From Nipponacmea schrenckii (Eukaryota > Mollusca > Gastropoda > Lottiidae), in the NCBI GenBank assembly GCA_030562195.1, contig JAUJPP010000007.1:1488001-1552000 (forward strand): a stretch of DNA of 64,000 nucleotides, written 5' to 3'. The translations under genes and the position numbers were made by a program. The notes under the pieces are model-generated. The model worked only from the letters and a program-made list of their open reading frames with translations, had not been told where the DNA came from and did no database searches. Positions 1 to 10,132 of the stretch are shown piece after piece. Within the stretch, counting starts at the first letter, position 1. Each line of letters starts with the position of its first letter.

Positions 1-23
1 GTTTAAGCATAGTTTTTAGTTAT

Positions 24-1427
24 TATACGCCCACATGGAAATGTGGACGTATATTGCCGTCGCCCCTGTCCGTCCGTCCGTCGGTCCGTCCACATTTGTT
101 GTATCCACGATAGAGGCTACAGTTTTTATCCGATCTTAATGAAACTTGGTATACATGTATATATTGATAATATCTCGGTCAAGTTCGAAAATGGAAATTA
201 TCGCATGAACGGTTTTTGAGTTATTGCACTTGACTTAGTAAAAACGCGGCAAATTTGGTTTGTATCCACAATAGAGGCTACAATTTTTATCCGATCTTAA
301 TGAAACTTGGTATACATGTATATATTGATGATATCTCGGTCAAGTTCGAAAATGGAAATTATCGCATGAACGGTTTTTGAGTTATTGCACTTGACTTAGT
401 AAAAACGCGTCAAATTTGGTTTGTATCCACAATAGAGGCTACAATTTTTATCCGATCTTAATGAAACTTGGTATACATGTATATATTGATGATATCTCGG
501 TCAAGTTCGAAAATAGAAATATCGCATGAGCGGTTTTTGAGTTATTGCCCTTGACTTAGTAAAAACGCGTCAAATTTGGGTTGTATCCACAATAGAGGCT
601 ACAGTTTTTATCCGATCTTAATGAAACTTGGTATACATGTATATATTGATGATATCTCGGTCAAGTTCGAAAATAGAAATAATCGCATGAGGTTTTTGAG
701 TTATTGCCCTTGACTTAGTAAAAACGTGTCAAATTTGGGTTGTATCCACAATAGAGCTACAGTTTTTATCCAATCTTGATGAAACTTGGTATACATGTTA
801 TATTGATGATATCTCGTCAAGTTCGAAAATGAAATTATCGCATGAACAGGTTTTTGAGTTATTGCCCTTGACTTAGTAAAAATGCGTCAAATTGGGTTGT
901 ATTCAAATAGAAGCTACAGTTTTTATCCAATCTTGATGAAACTTGGTATACATGTATATATTGATGATATCTCGGTCAAGTTCGAAAATGGAAATTATCG
1001 CATGAACAGGTTTTTGAGTTATTTTCCCTTGACTTAGTAAAATTCTATTGTGGTTGTGATTTCAAAGCATTTTGATGGAACTTGGTGTAAGCATCAGAAT
1101 TGACATTAGTCAAGATTGAATTTCTGACTTTTTTTAACAAATGGTTTTTGGGTTATTGCCCTTGACTTAGTAAAATTGCGTCAAAAATATTTGTGCTTGC
1201 AAAATAAGCTACAATTTTTTAATACATTTGATGAAACTTGGTATGAGTATTGAAATAGATAAGATGGTGGTCAAGTTCTAATTTGACAATTTTCCATGAA
1301 CAGTTTTTTAGTTTTTGCCCTTAACTTCAATATTAATTCAGTGAGTGTATTTGAGTTATTGCTCTATTTATTTTTCAAATTCAATGCTGCCAGTGGGCGT
1401 ATGTTACCTTGCCTGGCAAGCTACTTA
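24..1427 (+). mobile_element. Mollusc non-autonomous repeat, copy A, with internal 160-bp tandem units
   Basis: The element opens with TACGCCCACATGG, runs into GTCCGTCC repeats, and closes with GTGGGCGTATGTTACC then CTTGCCTGGCAAG near 1427. Between about 101 and 1040 there are roughly six head-to-tail units of 157-161 bp, each beginning GTATCCAC and holding CTTGGTATACATG and TTGAGTTATTGC. After 1040 the units become divergent. The ends carry a short inverted match (TACGCCCAC / GTGGGCGTA), so a DNA-transposon or similar origin is possible, but no protein is encoded. Related copies lie at 28906-30622, 41319-44038, 34640-35130, 22440-22919 (reverse) and 51525-52800 (reverse). Short open frames here are repeat translation. 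Confidence 0.8.
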
Positions 1428-2160
1428 GTATATAGCCGTCGACCTTGTCTGTCCATAATTGTAGTTGACAGGGTAGAGAACTGCTTTCTTGGTGGATTTT
1501 GACGAACCTTGGTGTGAGTCTTTGTAATCACCCAAGGATGAACCCTATTGAAAATCAGTCCAATCAAAAATATTTAATATGAGTTATTGCCCTTGTTCTT
1601 GAAAACGTGTCTGCCTTTGTTTTTAAATTATTGTGGACACAATAGAGAGCTGTTTTCTGGATGGATTTTGATGAAATGTTGTGTGGGCGTGTTTGTGATC
1701 ACCCAAAAGATATTGAAAATCAAACCGATCGAAACAAATATGTATGAGTTATTGTCCTTGTTCTTAAAAACATGTTTAATTTATTGTGGACACAATAAAG
1801 AGCTGTTTTCTTGATGGATTTTGATGAAACTTGGTGAGAGTGTTTGTTATAACCAAAGAGTGAACCCTTCTAAAAATCACACCAACATAATTATTTACTA
1901 TGAGTGTCTGACCTTATTCTTTAATTCAAGGATACATCCTGTTGATAATCGAAAAAATATTGATTTCAGTTATTGACCTCACCCTTGAAAAAGCGTTGAA
2001 TTTTTTGTGGATACGATTAATAGCTGGTTTCTTGATGGATTTTACTGAAACTTGGTGTGAGTGTTCCTAATCACCAAAGGATGAACTTTAATTGAAAATC
2101 AGAAAAATCCTGTCAATGTCCCGGCTGCCATTACAAATGTAGGCGTATTACGATGGCCAT
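1428..2160 (+). repeat. Decayed relative of the mollusc repeat
   Basis: Directly after copy A a second, more diverged unit begins with GCCGTCGACC and GTCTGTCC. It carries repeated modules around GATTTTGATGAAAC and GAGTTATTGCCC at about 1560, 1740 and 1960, and ends near a CGGCTGCCATT / GGCGTATTACG relic of the usual 3' end. No coding sequence is supported. Confidence 0.55.
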
Positions 2161-4120
2161 CGCAATTTACTGCTTTTAAGGCATATCTCTATTCCATGAG
2201 CATGCACTTTTTCTCATAATATTTTGTTCTTAAAGTTGACTTGGTGATATATTGTTATATTATACGTATAAGTGAACTATGAATTTTTCACCTATCACAG
2301 ACAATTGATGTTAAGCTGCTCCATAAAATGTAATCTATCTGAAATCAATTTGGTTAAAATATTCCACCCTAAATTCATTGATAAGACAAAGTGATATACC
2401 CGCAGATGTTTCGAAGACCATTGTCTACATTTCTTTGAACTATTAACACGCCCACAAAACTATATTGAATAATACCAGAGACATTTCATGGTCTTTTACC
2501 TAAAACAAAACAATAAATTGCTCTTTAAGCTGACCATGTAGAAAATCAATGAAGAACAAAGAAGACAACAATAATAAGATATAACTGACACGAATGATAT
2601 CTTATGATAATAGAAACGATAATGAATGTTATTCACATATTTTGATTGATATTAATATAAAGTATTCAATACCAAATGATACTACATTGATAATTTTCTA
2701 GATTAAACAATTTGTACATTAAGAGTCATACTTGTTACGATTTGTTTAAACAGTTTATAAATGTGTTTATATGGCATGTGCAAAACAGCTTATCTGTTAA
2801 TCAAATTAATATTCTGATAAACTATCAACGTGAAAGGATTAAGCGTGAGGTGATAGGATTTCCTATCACATATAGGTAAGCAAAATATTTTTTGATAAAA
2901 AACCTACTTGGATTATTTTTGTCTATTCAGTATATAAAGTTATATTATTTCTGCCAAATCACAAAGTTATGGCGTGTCACAAGGAGCAAATATGACGCCG
3001 TCGTTGTTCTTTATGGATTTTAATGATAAAAAAATATTTGTGAATTAATGTTAATTAAAGGTATTAATTGTTTTAACACGATAAGACTATTATTTTGATG
3101 TTGACACTGACACTTGCACGACTTTGTACAATGACACTCACCGAGGTGTGTTCAAAATTATAGTCTAACGCGAAGAGTCTACAGATCATGTCCAGCACCA
3201 TACAAATCTGGAGTATGGGTCATTTCATTTAGTATGATTTGTGCTGCCGTAGGCATTTCATCAGGGCACGTTTTGCGCTTGTCAGATGGTTAGCTGGTCT
3301 CAACTAGAAAAATCTTTTAAATTAGATTTGATGTGCGAGCATCTGAGATCATTCTACCCAATTATTTCGTTGATGTATAAGATGTTCACGCTTATTTGAC
3401 GAAACTTTTGGTTCACCTGGAAGGTCGATTATTTGACCTGTGACTATATGAAGAGATAAAAAATTGTTTTTAGGAAGTGGTCTATACTAAACAGATGTAT
3501 CTTAATACAGGCTATTCAGCACTCATTGACGAAAAATAAAAACTTTTAGTGCTTACATATTTTGAAAATTAGAAAATTCACAACTGAATTAGACAGTTTT
3601 AGACGACATGTGAATGGATTACATTCGCATATTGACACTTCAGAAACGTGGAGAAACAATATTGGAAATATAAAGCGAAATTAGAAGTATTCAAATATTT
3701 TGCACACTAGCGTTTTCGAACTAAGTGCAGGCAACTTGCGTAACACACAGGGTTACAGTAATGAAATGAAATGAATGGAGTTGTACGCCCTACACTTCTG
3801 TACCTTATATTTATTGTCCAATACGCACGACTAGACGTTTTCCATGCCAGTCCCTCTAAACTGCATCACTGACAAGGGGAAAACGGTTTACAGAGCTAAC
3901 AGGGTTAACTGGGCGTTTCATGTCATGGAGCAAATTTTGAAATGTGTCACGCACACGTATTCGTACCATGTATATGTAATTTGCGTAGCACATACACAAC
4001 TGTGCTTTCGTAACATATCGCAAACGCAGACAATGCAGATGCATGAACCAGACGTGCACTGTGCACAATCAAATCAGTGCGTAAACACGTAGCGCCATTG
4101 AACAAGATCGTTCACCGAAC
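2161..4120. other. No gene recognised
   Basis: AT-rich sequence with no convincing coding exon. Overlapping open frames of 70-82 codons at about 3844-4092 on both strands lack a recognisable domain. The downstream LINE remnant may extend into the last few hundred bases, but I cannot trace it upstream of about 4126. Confidence 0.5.
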
Positions 4121-4125
4121 CGTTA

Positions 4126-4737
4126 TTTTATGCAGTGTAGATCAATGACCTTCCGGACATGGTTCGAAGTGAAGCCCTATTATTTGCAGATGATACAAAA
4201 CTTTATAGGATTATCGTGACGGCAAAATCTTACAAAAAGACGTAAAACATACAACAACATTAGAGTGATTTATGGCCACTGAAATTCCATCCTGGTAAAT
4301 GCAAAGCAATTTCTTTTGTGATAAAACGTCTAATATTATAAACTAACAATTTACATACACAATCGAAAACCGAATGAGGAAAACAATAAATTAGAGAATA
4401 CTGATAAAGATAAGGATGTCGACCCTAATCTAGAATTCGGTCTGCATATAAAAAAAAAACAAAGCAACGGGAGTGGCGGCATTGATCAGAAGAAGTAATT
4501 TTTTGTATATTTTTGTAATATGTATCTAGTGCATAGCCATCTCTAGTGCGTAGCCAATATACAAGCTCGTTATGGTGTCCATACAAGGGAAAGCAAATCG
4601 ATGCCATTGAGAATGTGCAAAGAAGAGCAACAAAAGAAATTCCTAGACTAAAATAATCACTCATACGAGCAAAGACAAGGAAACTAAAATGACCAACTCT
4701 GAGGTACATAAGAATAAGAGGTGAATAAATCTGACCT
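4126..4737 (+). pseudogene. Decayed non-LTR (LINE) reverse transcriptase, 3' half
   Basis: Translation in the frame starting at 4141 gives INDLPD followed by FADDTKLY (4183 onward), the catalytic FADD box of non-LTR reverse transcriptases. KFHPGKCKAI follows at 4282 and WCPYKGKQIDAIENVQRRAT at 4573, both typical of the segment after the RT palm in Jockey/CR1-type LINEs. In-frame stops (for example TAG at 4138) and small frame shifts break the reading frame, so it is a dead fragment. The 3' end is followed at once by the TTAA MITE at 4752. Clade assignment (CR1/Jockey-like) is inferred from the motif style only. Confidence 0.7.
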
Positions 4738-4755
4738 TTTTAAAAGAGGACTTAA

Positions 4756-5235
4756 AGCGGCACAGGCTTTATTTGTTTCGGACAATCATCCGACCGCCTC
4801 AAACACATGAAATCTTTTTGTTAGCTAATCAGAAATAGTCTACAGAGCTTACCTTTGACATTTGAGCCTTCAAATCCATGTGTATCCATAATTATCCGTG
4901 TTTGAAAAATCATATTGTCGTAAGAAATTACGAACGTCCCGCCATATTGGAAAACGGTTGGTCTTGATAATAAAAGAGTTATCCTTCCCGTCGTGCAATA
5001 GCGGTCATCTATATAAATAGACTACAACGCATTTTCAATTGTAGACTTTGTCAACAGGACACACAATTTTCAGGCTGACTGGAGACCAGCCGCGGAAAAA
5101 AAATGAAAGTGAAATTTTTTGATTGAGGTATTTTTCAAGGTATTTTGCGATTTTCTTAGAGATTGAGTATTTCTGAGGACTGTTTAAATGTAACAAAGGC
5201 CCAAAACGACCCCTAAAAATCAAGCCTGGGCCTCT
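4756..5235. mobile_element. TTAA-flanked MITE, copy 1 (480 bp)
   Basis: The element is bounded by TTAA on both sides (4752-4755 and 5236-5239). The inverted ends are AGCGGCACAGGCTT on the left and AAGCCTGGGCCTCT on the right. Two relatives with the same architecture lie at 37246-37725 and 46023-46491. A TTAA target duplication with short inverted ends starting AGGGGCAC fits the piggyBac superfamily. The element encodes no transposase, so it must be mobilised in trans. The 62-codon open frame inside it recurs in copy 2 and is not a gene. Confidence 0.8.
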
Positions 5236-5326
5236 TTAAATATAAACTAGGGAAACAATAGTGCAAAAAATCATAAAGATTGAGTTTGTTTCCTCTTGAG
5301 AATAACTGAAATTGTAAATAAGTTAC

Positions 5327-5516
5327 TGTTTTATTATGTTCTTTATCAATCAAAGAAGATGTAAGCTTGTAGACATATTTATTCATAAGCGGTACATTGA
5401 TGTGTCCATAGGCCATTTAGTAAACTTCTAGAATGAATCGATCATAATGACGTGTCTCTAGTGATGACGTCACACAGCGGGAAATACAAACTTGTTATCT
5501 AACAGTACATAATACA
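5327..5516 (-). repeat. 3' LTR of the young gypsy element
   Basis: A 190-bp repeat with TG...CA ends, identical by eye to 9935-10124. It contains a palindromic TGACGTCA at 5465-5472, the consensus cAMP-response (CREB/ATF) site, and would supply the polyadenylation end of the transcript. Confidence 0.95.
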
Positions 5517-5535
5517 ACATCCCCCTTATTTAAAG
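5517..5535 (-). other. Polypurine tract
   Basis: On the minus strand the sequence next to the 3' LTR reads AATAAGGGGGATGT, the purine-rich primer used for plus-strand DNA synthesis. Its position directly against the LTR supports the element boundary. Confidence 0.75.
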
Positions 5536-5667
5536 TTATTATGATCAATCTCACATAATACATTAACTAAACACAAATTGTCTATTTTGACACTAGATTT
5601 ACATGAGAAAGTCTGAACATTTGGAAAACCTGTTTGTAAGTATCGTTTAATGAATACATTAACTTTT

Positions 5668-6918
5668 TTATATTTCTGTAATTAATCTTTTAACCGGTTT
5701 CCTTTTGCGTTTAGACTTTCTTAAAACTTGAGTAAACTTATTTTGAACAACGGGACTAGAATTATTTTCTACAATAGGACTAAACGAATTAACTGGAGGT
5801 ACTGATGAAAATCTTGTATGCTTTTGTGTACCTTCATTACTAACTTCTTGTTGCTCAAAATCTTCAATATCATTGTAAGTAAGCTCTTGATTACAAGACG
5901 GTTCACATGGAACTAAGTTTGATCTATTACGTCTTAAACATCCTTTAGAAGTATTAACAATATAAGAACTAGGAGAAGTATGTTTCTTAACTATTGTTCC
6001 ATGAGATTTACTGTCTCTAATAAAAACATTTTGTTCAGGTTCTAAATCTTTTAAACGATTAACCTTATGACGTTTATCAAAATTACACTTAGTTTTAGCT
6101 CTATATATCTCTTCCCTTTCCCTAATTAAACTTAAATAAGACCAATTTGGAGTTAATTCTTTAGGAGACATAGGAACTTGAGTTCTTAATTTTCTGCCGA
6201 ATAGTAATTCTGCAGGACTAAAACCAGAATGTAATGGAGTTGACCTATATGCTAATAATGCTTTATAAGGGTCAACAGATTTCTTAATAAGATTCTTAAC
6301 TGTTTTTACAGCTTTCTCAGCAGCTCCATTACTTTGTGGATATATAGGACTGCTGGTAATATGCTCAAACTCGTATTCTTTTGCGAATTCTCTAAATTCT
6401 AAAGATGAATATTGAGGACCGTTATCTGATCTAAGCGTTTGAGGAATTCCATGACGAGCGAAAAATGATTTTAAATGAAGTATTACTTCTTTACTTGAAG
6501 TGTACGTTAATTTAGCGATTTCTATATATCTAGAAAAATAATCAACTACTAACAAATAAGTTTTTCCATGACAAAAATATAAATCACTCCCCACAGTTTC
6601 CCATGGTCTATTTGGAAATTCTGTAGGCATAAGAGGCTGAAATTGCTGATCACGGTGCTCTGCACACTGAGTACACCTAAAAATTAAGTCTGCGATTTGA
6701 GAACTTAAGTTAGGCCACCATACACTCTGCATGGCTCGCTCTCTGCATTTAGTTACTCCCATATGACCTTCATGGAGCTTATCAAGAATTTCTAATCGCA
6801 TAGAACTTGGAATTAAAATGCGTGATCCGCGCATCAGGATATTTTGTACTAAAGCTATTTCATGACGCACCGGCCAATATGCTCTTAATGCAGTACACAA
6901 ATTAACCCGATCTGGCCA
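5668..6918 (-). CDS. Integrase part of gypsy pol, downstream of an in-frame UGA
   Basis: Integrase inserts the cDNA into host chromosomes. Numbered from the first Met (6900) the segment has 410 residues. It contains the HHCC zinc-binding domain (H43, H46, C76, C79), then the catalytic core with D106 (GSDLYF), D159 (RSDNG) and E195 (GAAEKAV), exactly the D,D-35-E spacing. A basic tail rich in Lys/Arg closes the protein. The frame is the same as that of the upstream gag-pol frame and is separated from it only by UGA at 6919-6921, so it was made as one polyprotein or needs read-through. The Met at 6900 is not a likely true start because conserved sequence continues upstream to the stop. All catalytic residues are present. 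Confidence 0.93.
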   Translation of the reverse strand, partial: WPDRVNLCTALRAYWPVRHEIALVQNILMRGSRILIPSSMRLEILDKLHEGHMGVTKCRERAMQSVWWPNLSSQIADLIFRCTQCAEHRDQQFQPLMPTEFPNRPWETVGSDLYFCHGKTYLLVVDYFSRYIEIAKLTYTSSKEVILHLKSFFARHGIPQTLRSDNGPQYSSLEFREFAKEYEFEHITSSPIYPQSNGAAEKAVKTVKNLIKKSVDPYKALLAYRSTPLHSGFSPAELLFGRKLRTQVPMSPKELTPNWSYLSLIREREEIYRAKTKCNFDKRHKVNRLKDLEPEQNVFIRDSKSHGTIVKKHTSPSSYIVNTSKGCLRRNRSNLVPCEPSCNQELTYNDIEDFEQQEVSNEGTQKHTRFSSVPPVNSFSPIVENNSSPVVQNKFTQVLRKSKRKRKPVKRLITEI

Positions 6919-9807
6919 TCAATTTTTTACGTATTGCTTAATTTTAGCACACACAGGATCGATTTCCTGTTGTTGTATTATTTCAGTTAAACGATTTTCA
7001 ATTTTCTTACAATTTTGCACGACACCCGCTATCATGGCTTCACATTCTTTCGACAAGTCTAAATCCGACTTATCCGCTGTTACAGATAAGGGTGCTCTGC
7101 TTAAAGCGTCTGCTAATATTAGGTCTCTGCCCGGGACGTGACTTATTGTATATCTATAACGAAATAAACGTAATCTAAATCTTTGAATTCTTGCAGGTAA
7201 CTCGTTTACACATTTGGTCCCTAACAAGGAAATCAAAGGTTTATGATCCGTTTCAATGTGAAATTTTATACCTATCAAATAATCAGAAAATTTATCACAA
7301 GCCCAGGTTACACCAAGTGCTTCTTTGTCAATTTGAGGATAATTTTGCTCTGCGGAAGTCATTGTTCTCGAGGCAAATAAAACCGGTTTCCAATCATCAT
7401 TGGAATTAGCTCTTTGAAAGAGTGCTGCGCCTAACCCAAACTTGGATGCATCTGCATTCACTTTTGTTTCATGATTAGGATTATAATGTTTCAAAATTTT
7501 AGGTGAACATAATTCGGATTTAATTCTTTCAAAAGCAATTTGACGCCTATTTGTCCAAGTGAATTCTACTTTTGGCGATATTAATTCACGCAAAGGCTGT
7601 GTCAGTTCAGCTAAATTTGGAGTAAATTTGCCTAATTGATGGATAACTCCCAAGATTCTGCGTATTCCGTGAATATCAGTTGGAGATTCCATGTTAGATA
7701 TTGCCTTTAATTTGTCTGGATCAGGTTCTATACCACCTTTACTGATGATATGACCTAAAAATTTTACACGAGTTTGTGAAAATTTACATTTTGACAAATT
7801 TAAAGTTAATCCCGAGTTTTGAAGTTTTTCTAAAACTTGGTTTAGCCTTTTATCATGCTCAGATTTTGTTCGTCCAAAAACTAAAATATCGTCCATATGA
7901 CATAACACACCTGCAAAACCGTCCAAGAGTTGCGACATACGTTTTTGAAAATATTCCGGGGCGGAATTTATTCCAAAAGGAAGACGATTAAACTCATATC
8001 TCCCGAAAGGAGTCATAAAAGTCGTTAATGAACATGATTCAGGACTTATAGCAATTTGGAAGAATCCACTATTGGCATCCAATTTTGACATATAACATGC
8101 ATCAGATAATTGACCTAATGTGGACTCTACAGTAGGAAGCATATAATTTTCAACTAGTACATTTTTGTTCAACATTGTGAAATCCACACATAATCGAATC
8201 CTACCATCGTCTTTATCAATAGGGACGATTGGAAAACACCAATCAGTAGGTTTATCTACCCTTGAAATTACACCTGTATCTAATAAATGATTTAACTCAG
8301 TTTTAAGTTTTTCATATTGAGGTAACTTAACTGCTCTAGATGTAACAACAGAATAAGTAACTGCATCTGGACGTAATCTTATAGTATACTGCCCCTCTAG
8401 TTTCCCTAAACCAGTAAATAACTTAGGATATTTGTCAATAAAGGGTGATCTTGGGCTTACTTCAACCTTACCTATACTTGACTTATTACAGCTATTAATA
8501 TCATTATCAGTGCGTTCTAAAATATTCAAATCTAATATTGCAGGTATACCTAAAAGAGCCTTTGATAAATTCTTAATAACAAAAATATCTTGCACACTAC
8601 TCTTATTACCTAAGCAGATATTAGCAGAAAACATACCTATAACAAATAATACCTCTCTACTAGGGCCATATAATATTTTGTTAGGCTTCTTTAACTTAAT
8701 CATAGGATTTAAAGATTTAATTCTATCATATGCTTTTTCAGGAATGGATGTGACCTCTGCGCCTGAGTCTATCTTAAACTCTACAAGAGCTTTATCTACA
8801 TATGCTTCAACTTTAAAAATATCTTTTGCAAAAGACATATTATTTATACATGTATCTCCTGAAACAGAGCCTAGAAAAATAAGTTCTGAACTAGAATCAT
8901 TTCTAGCATTAACACTAAAAACACGTTTGCTCTGGCAAAGTCTTTCCCAATGTCCTAATTTCTGGCACTTTCTACACTTAGAAGTTGCTGCTGGACAATC
9001 TTCACGTTTATGCTTGGATCTTCCACATCTGTAACACTTATCATTCTGTGAAGTGTTGTTGTGTGAATTTCCTGGCTTCTTATTGTCTTTTGACTTGGGT
9101 GACTTTTGTCTGTGTCTCTGAAATTTCGGTTTTGTTGCTTTCAAAATATTTACATCAGCATTCACTGTTTCTTCTCTCAAAACTTTGTTCTGTGAAATAA
9201 CTGATTCACTCTGTTTTACTGCATCGATTGCTTTCTTCAGGGTCAAGGTTGAGTCAAGTTGCAATCTTCTAGACAACTTCTCATCTCTAATACCCACTAC
9301 AATACGATCACGTATTAACTGTTCTCTCAATAAACCATATTCACAGTATTCAGAAAGAGGATAAAGTGCTGTTATGAAACTATCTACGGATTCTCCTTCC
9401 TTCTGTACTCTGGAGTTAAATTGCGTTCTTTCAAATATGACATTTCTTCTAACTATAAAGAAATCATTGAACTTTTGTCTGACGTCTGTGTAACTCATAT
9501 CGGTATCAGTGTCGACATTAAAACTTCGATAAATATCTTCAGATTCAGGACCCATGACGTATATTAGCATGTTGATCTGTTTGACTTGACTCTCTTCACT
9601 GAGGCCAGATACAACTCTATATCTATCGAATCTTCTCAACCATTTCGGCCATAACTGAGTTTCTTGAAAATTGAATTTCTCCGGAGGAGGAACTGTATGT
9701 AATTTTACAGGATTATTATGCGCGACACCATTCATATTGATGGCTGTAGGTCTAGTTGAGGTTGTAGGTGCACTACTCGAACCCGACTGTCCTTCTTCGT
9801 CCGACAT
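6919..9807 (-). CDS. Gag-Pol polyprotein (gag, protease, reverse transcriptase, RNase H) of a Ty3/gypsy element
   Basis: One 962-residue frame carries gag and most of pol without a frameshift. Gag occupies about residues 1-300 and ends in two CX2CX4HX4C zinc knuckles (about 258-271 and 278-291). The protease has DSGA at about 347-350. Reverse transcriptase covers about 480-690, with the catalytic box HMDD at about 637-640 in place of YxDD; Ty3/gypsy relatives with a CHMDD box are known. RNase H follows from about 783 (NADAS) through DKEAL and ETDHKPL to about 905. ATG at 9807 is the first in the leader and precedes the conserved gag region, so it is the probable start. The frame ends at UGA 6919-6921 just before the integrase linker. 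No premature stop or frameshift occurs inside. Confidence 0.95.
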   Translation of the reverse strand: MSDEEGQSGSSSAPTTSTRPTAINMNGVAHNNPVKLHTVPPPEKFNFQETQLWPKWLRRFDRYRVVSGLSEESQVKQINMLIYVMGPESEDIYRSFNVDTDTDMSYTDVRQKFNDFFIVRRNVIFERTQFNSRVQKEGESVDSFITALYPLSEYCEYGLLREQLIRDRIVVGIRDEKLSRRLQLDSTLTLKKAIDAVKQSESVISQNKVLREETVNADVNILKATKPKFQRHRQKSPKSKDNKKPGNSHNNTSQNDKCYRCGRSKHKREDCPAATSKCRKCQKLGHWERLCQSKRVFSVNARNDSSSELIFLGSVSGDTCINNMSFAKDIFKVEAYVDKALVEFKIDSGAEVTSIPEKAYDRIKSLNPMIKLKKPNKILYGPSREVLFVIGMFSANICLGNKSSVQDIFVIKNLSKALLGIPAILDLNILERTDNDINSCNKSSIGKVEVSPRSPFIDKYPKLFTGLGKLEGQYTIRLRPDAVTYSVVTSRAVKLPQYEKLKTELNHLLDTGVISRVDKPTDWCFPIVPIDKDDGRIRLCVDFTMLNKNVLVENYMLPTVESTLGQLSDACYMSKLDANSGFFQIAISPESCSLTTFMTPFGRYEFNRLPFGINSAPEYFQKRMSQLLDGFAGVLCHMDDILVFGRTKSEHDKRLNQVLEKLQNSGLTLNLSKCKFSQTRVKFLGHIISKGGIEPDPDKLKAISNMESPTDIHGIRRILGVIHQLGKFTPNLAELTQPLRELISPKVEFTWTNRRQIAFERIKSELCSPKILKHYNPNHETKVNADASKFGLGAALFQRANSNDDWKPVLFASRTMTSAEQNYPQIDKEALGVTWACDKFSDYLIGIKFHIETDHKPLISLLGTKCVNELPARIQRFRLRLFRYRYTISHVPGRDLILADALSRAPLSVTADKSDLDLSKECEAMIAGVVQNCKKIENRLTEIIQQQEIDPVCAKIKQYVKN

Positions 9808-9916
9808 TTTGTTTTCTCTCCGACCACGTTTTCTAATTTTTTTCTCACAAGAAGATTTCTCAGTTATAATTGTATATCAATGTACATACCATTAGCTATT
9901 CGCTTCTTCAACATTC

Positions 9917-9934
9917 AATTAACTTCTGACACCA
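9917..9934 (-). other. tRNA primer binding site
   Basis: Directly inside the 5' LTR the minus strand begins TGGTGTCAGAAG. TGG is the complement of a tRNA CCA end, and the next bases resemble the 3' end of a tRNA-Leu, from general knowledge of tRNA-Leu acceptor stems. It would prime minus-strand cDNA synthesis. The tRNA identity is an inference. Confidence 0.75.
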
Positions 9935-10124
9935 TGTTTTATTATGTTCTTTATCAATCAAAGAAGATGTAAGCTTGTAGACATATTTATTCATAAGCGG
10001 TACATTGATGTGTCCATAGGCCATTTAGTAAACTTCTAGAATGAATCGATCATAATGACGTGTCTCTAGTGATGACGTCACACAGCGGGAAATACAAACT
10101 TGTTATCTAACAGTACATAATACA
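9935..10124 (-). repeat. 5' LTR of the young gypsy element
   Basis: This copy equals 5327-5516 base for base by eye. It should hold the promoter of the element. The TGACGTCA palindrome is at 10073-10080. No canonical TATA box was assigned. Confidence 0.95.
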
Positions 10125-10132
10125 TAAGTTAC

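Larger units (their letters stand above)
5327..10124 (-). mobile_element. Complete young Ty3/gypsy LTR retrotransposon
   Basis: The element reads on the minus strand: 5' LTR 9935-10124, primer site at once after it, a 128-bp leader, a gag-pol frame 9807-6919, an integrase frame to 5668, a polypurine tract, and the 3' LTR 5327-5516. The two 190-bp LTRs show no difference by eye, so insertion is recent. The same 8 bases, TAAGTTAC, sit outside both LTRs (5319-5326 and 10125-10132) and look like the target duplication. The only visible break is one in-frame UGA at 6919-6921 between RNase H and integrase. The upstream neighbour is the MITE copy at 4756-5235. Confidence 0.95.

Noticed and set aside
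5035..5223. 62-codon minus-strand frame, recurring at 37525-37713
   Set aside because: Both are translations of the same MITE interior, which has no coding role.
7191..7991. Plus-strand frames of about 70 codons inside the gypsy element
   Set aside because: Antisense to RT/RNase H coding sequence; no independent motif.
8432..9034. 200-codon plus-strand frame
   Set aside because: Lies antisense to the gypsy gag-pol frame, which has all domain motifs; this is a shadow.
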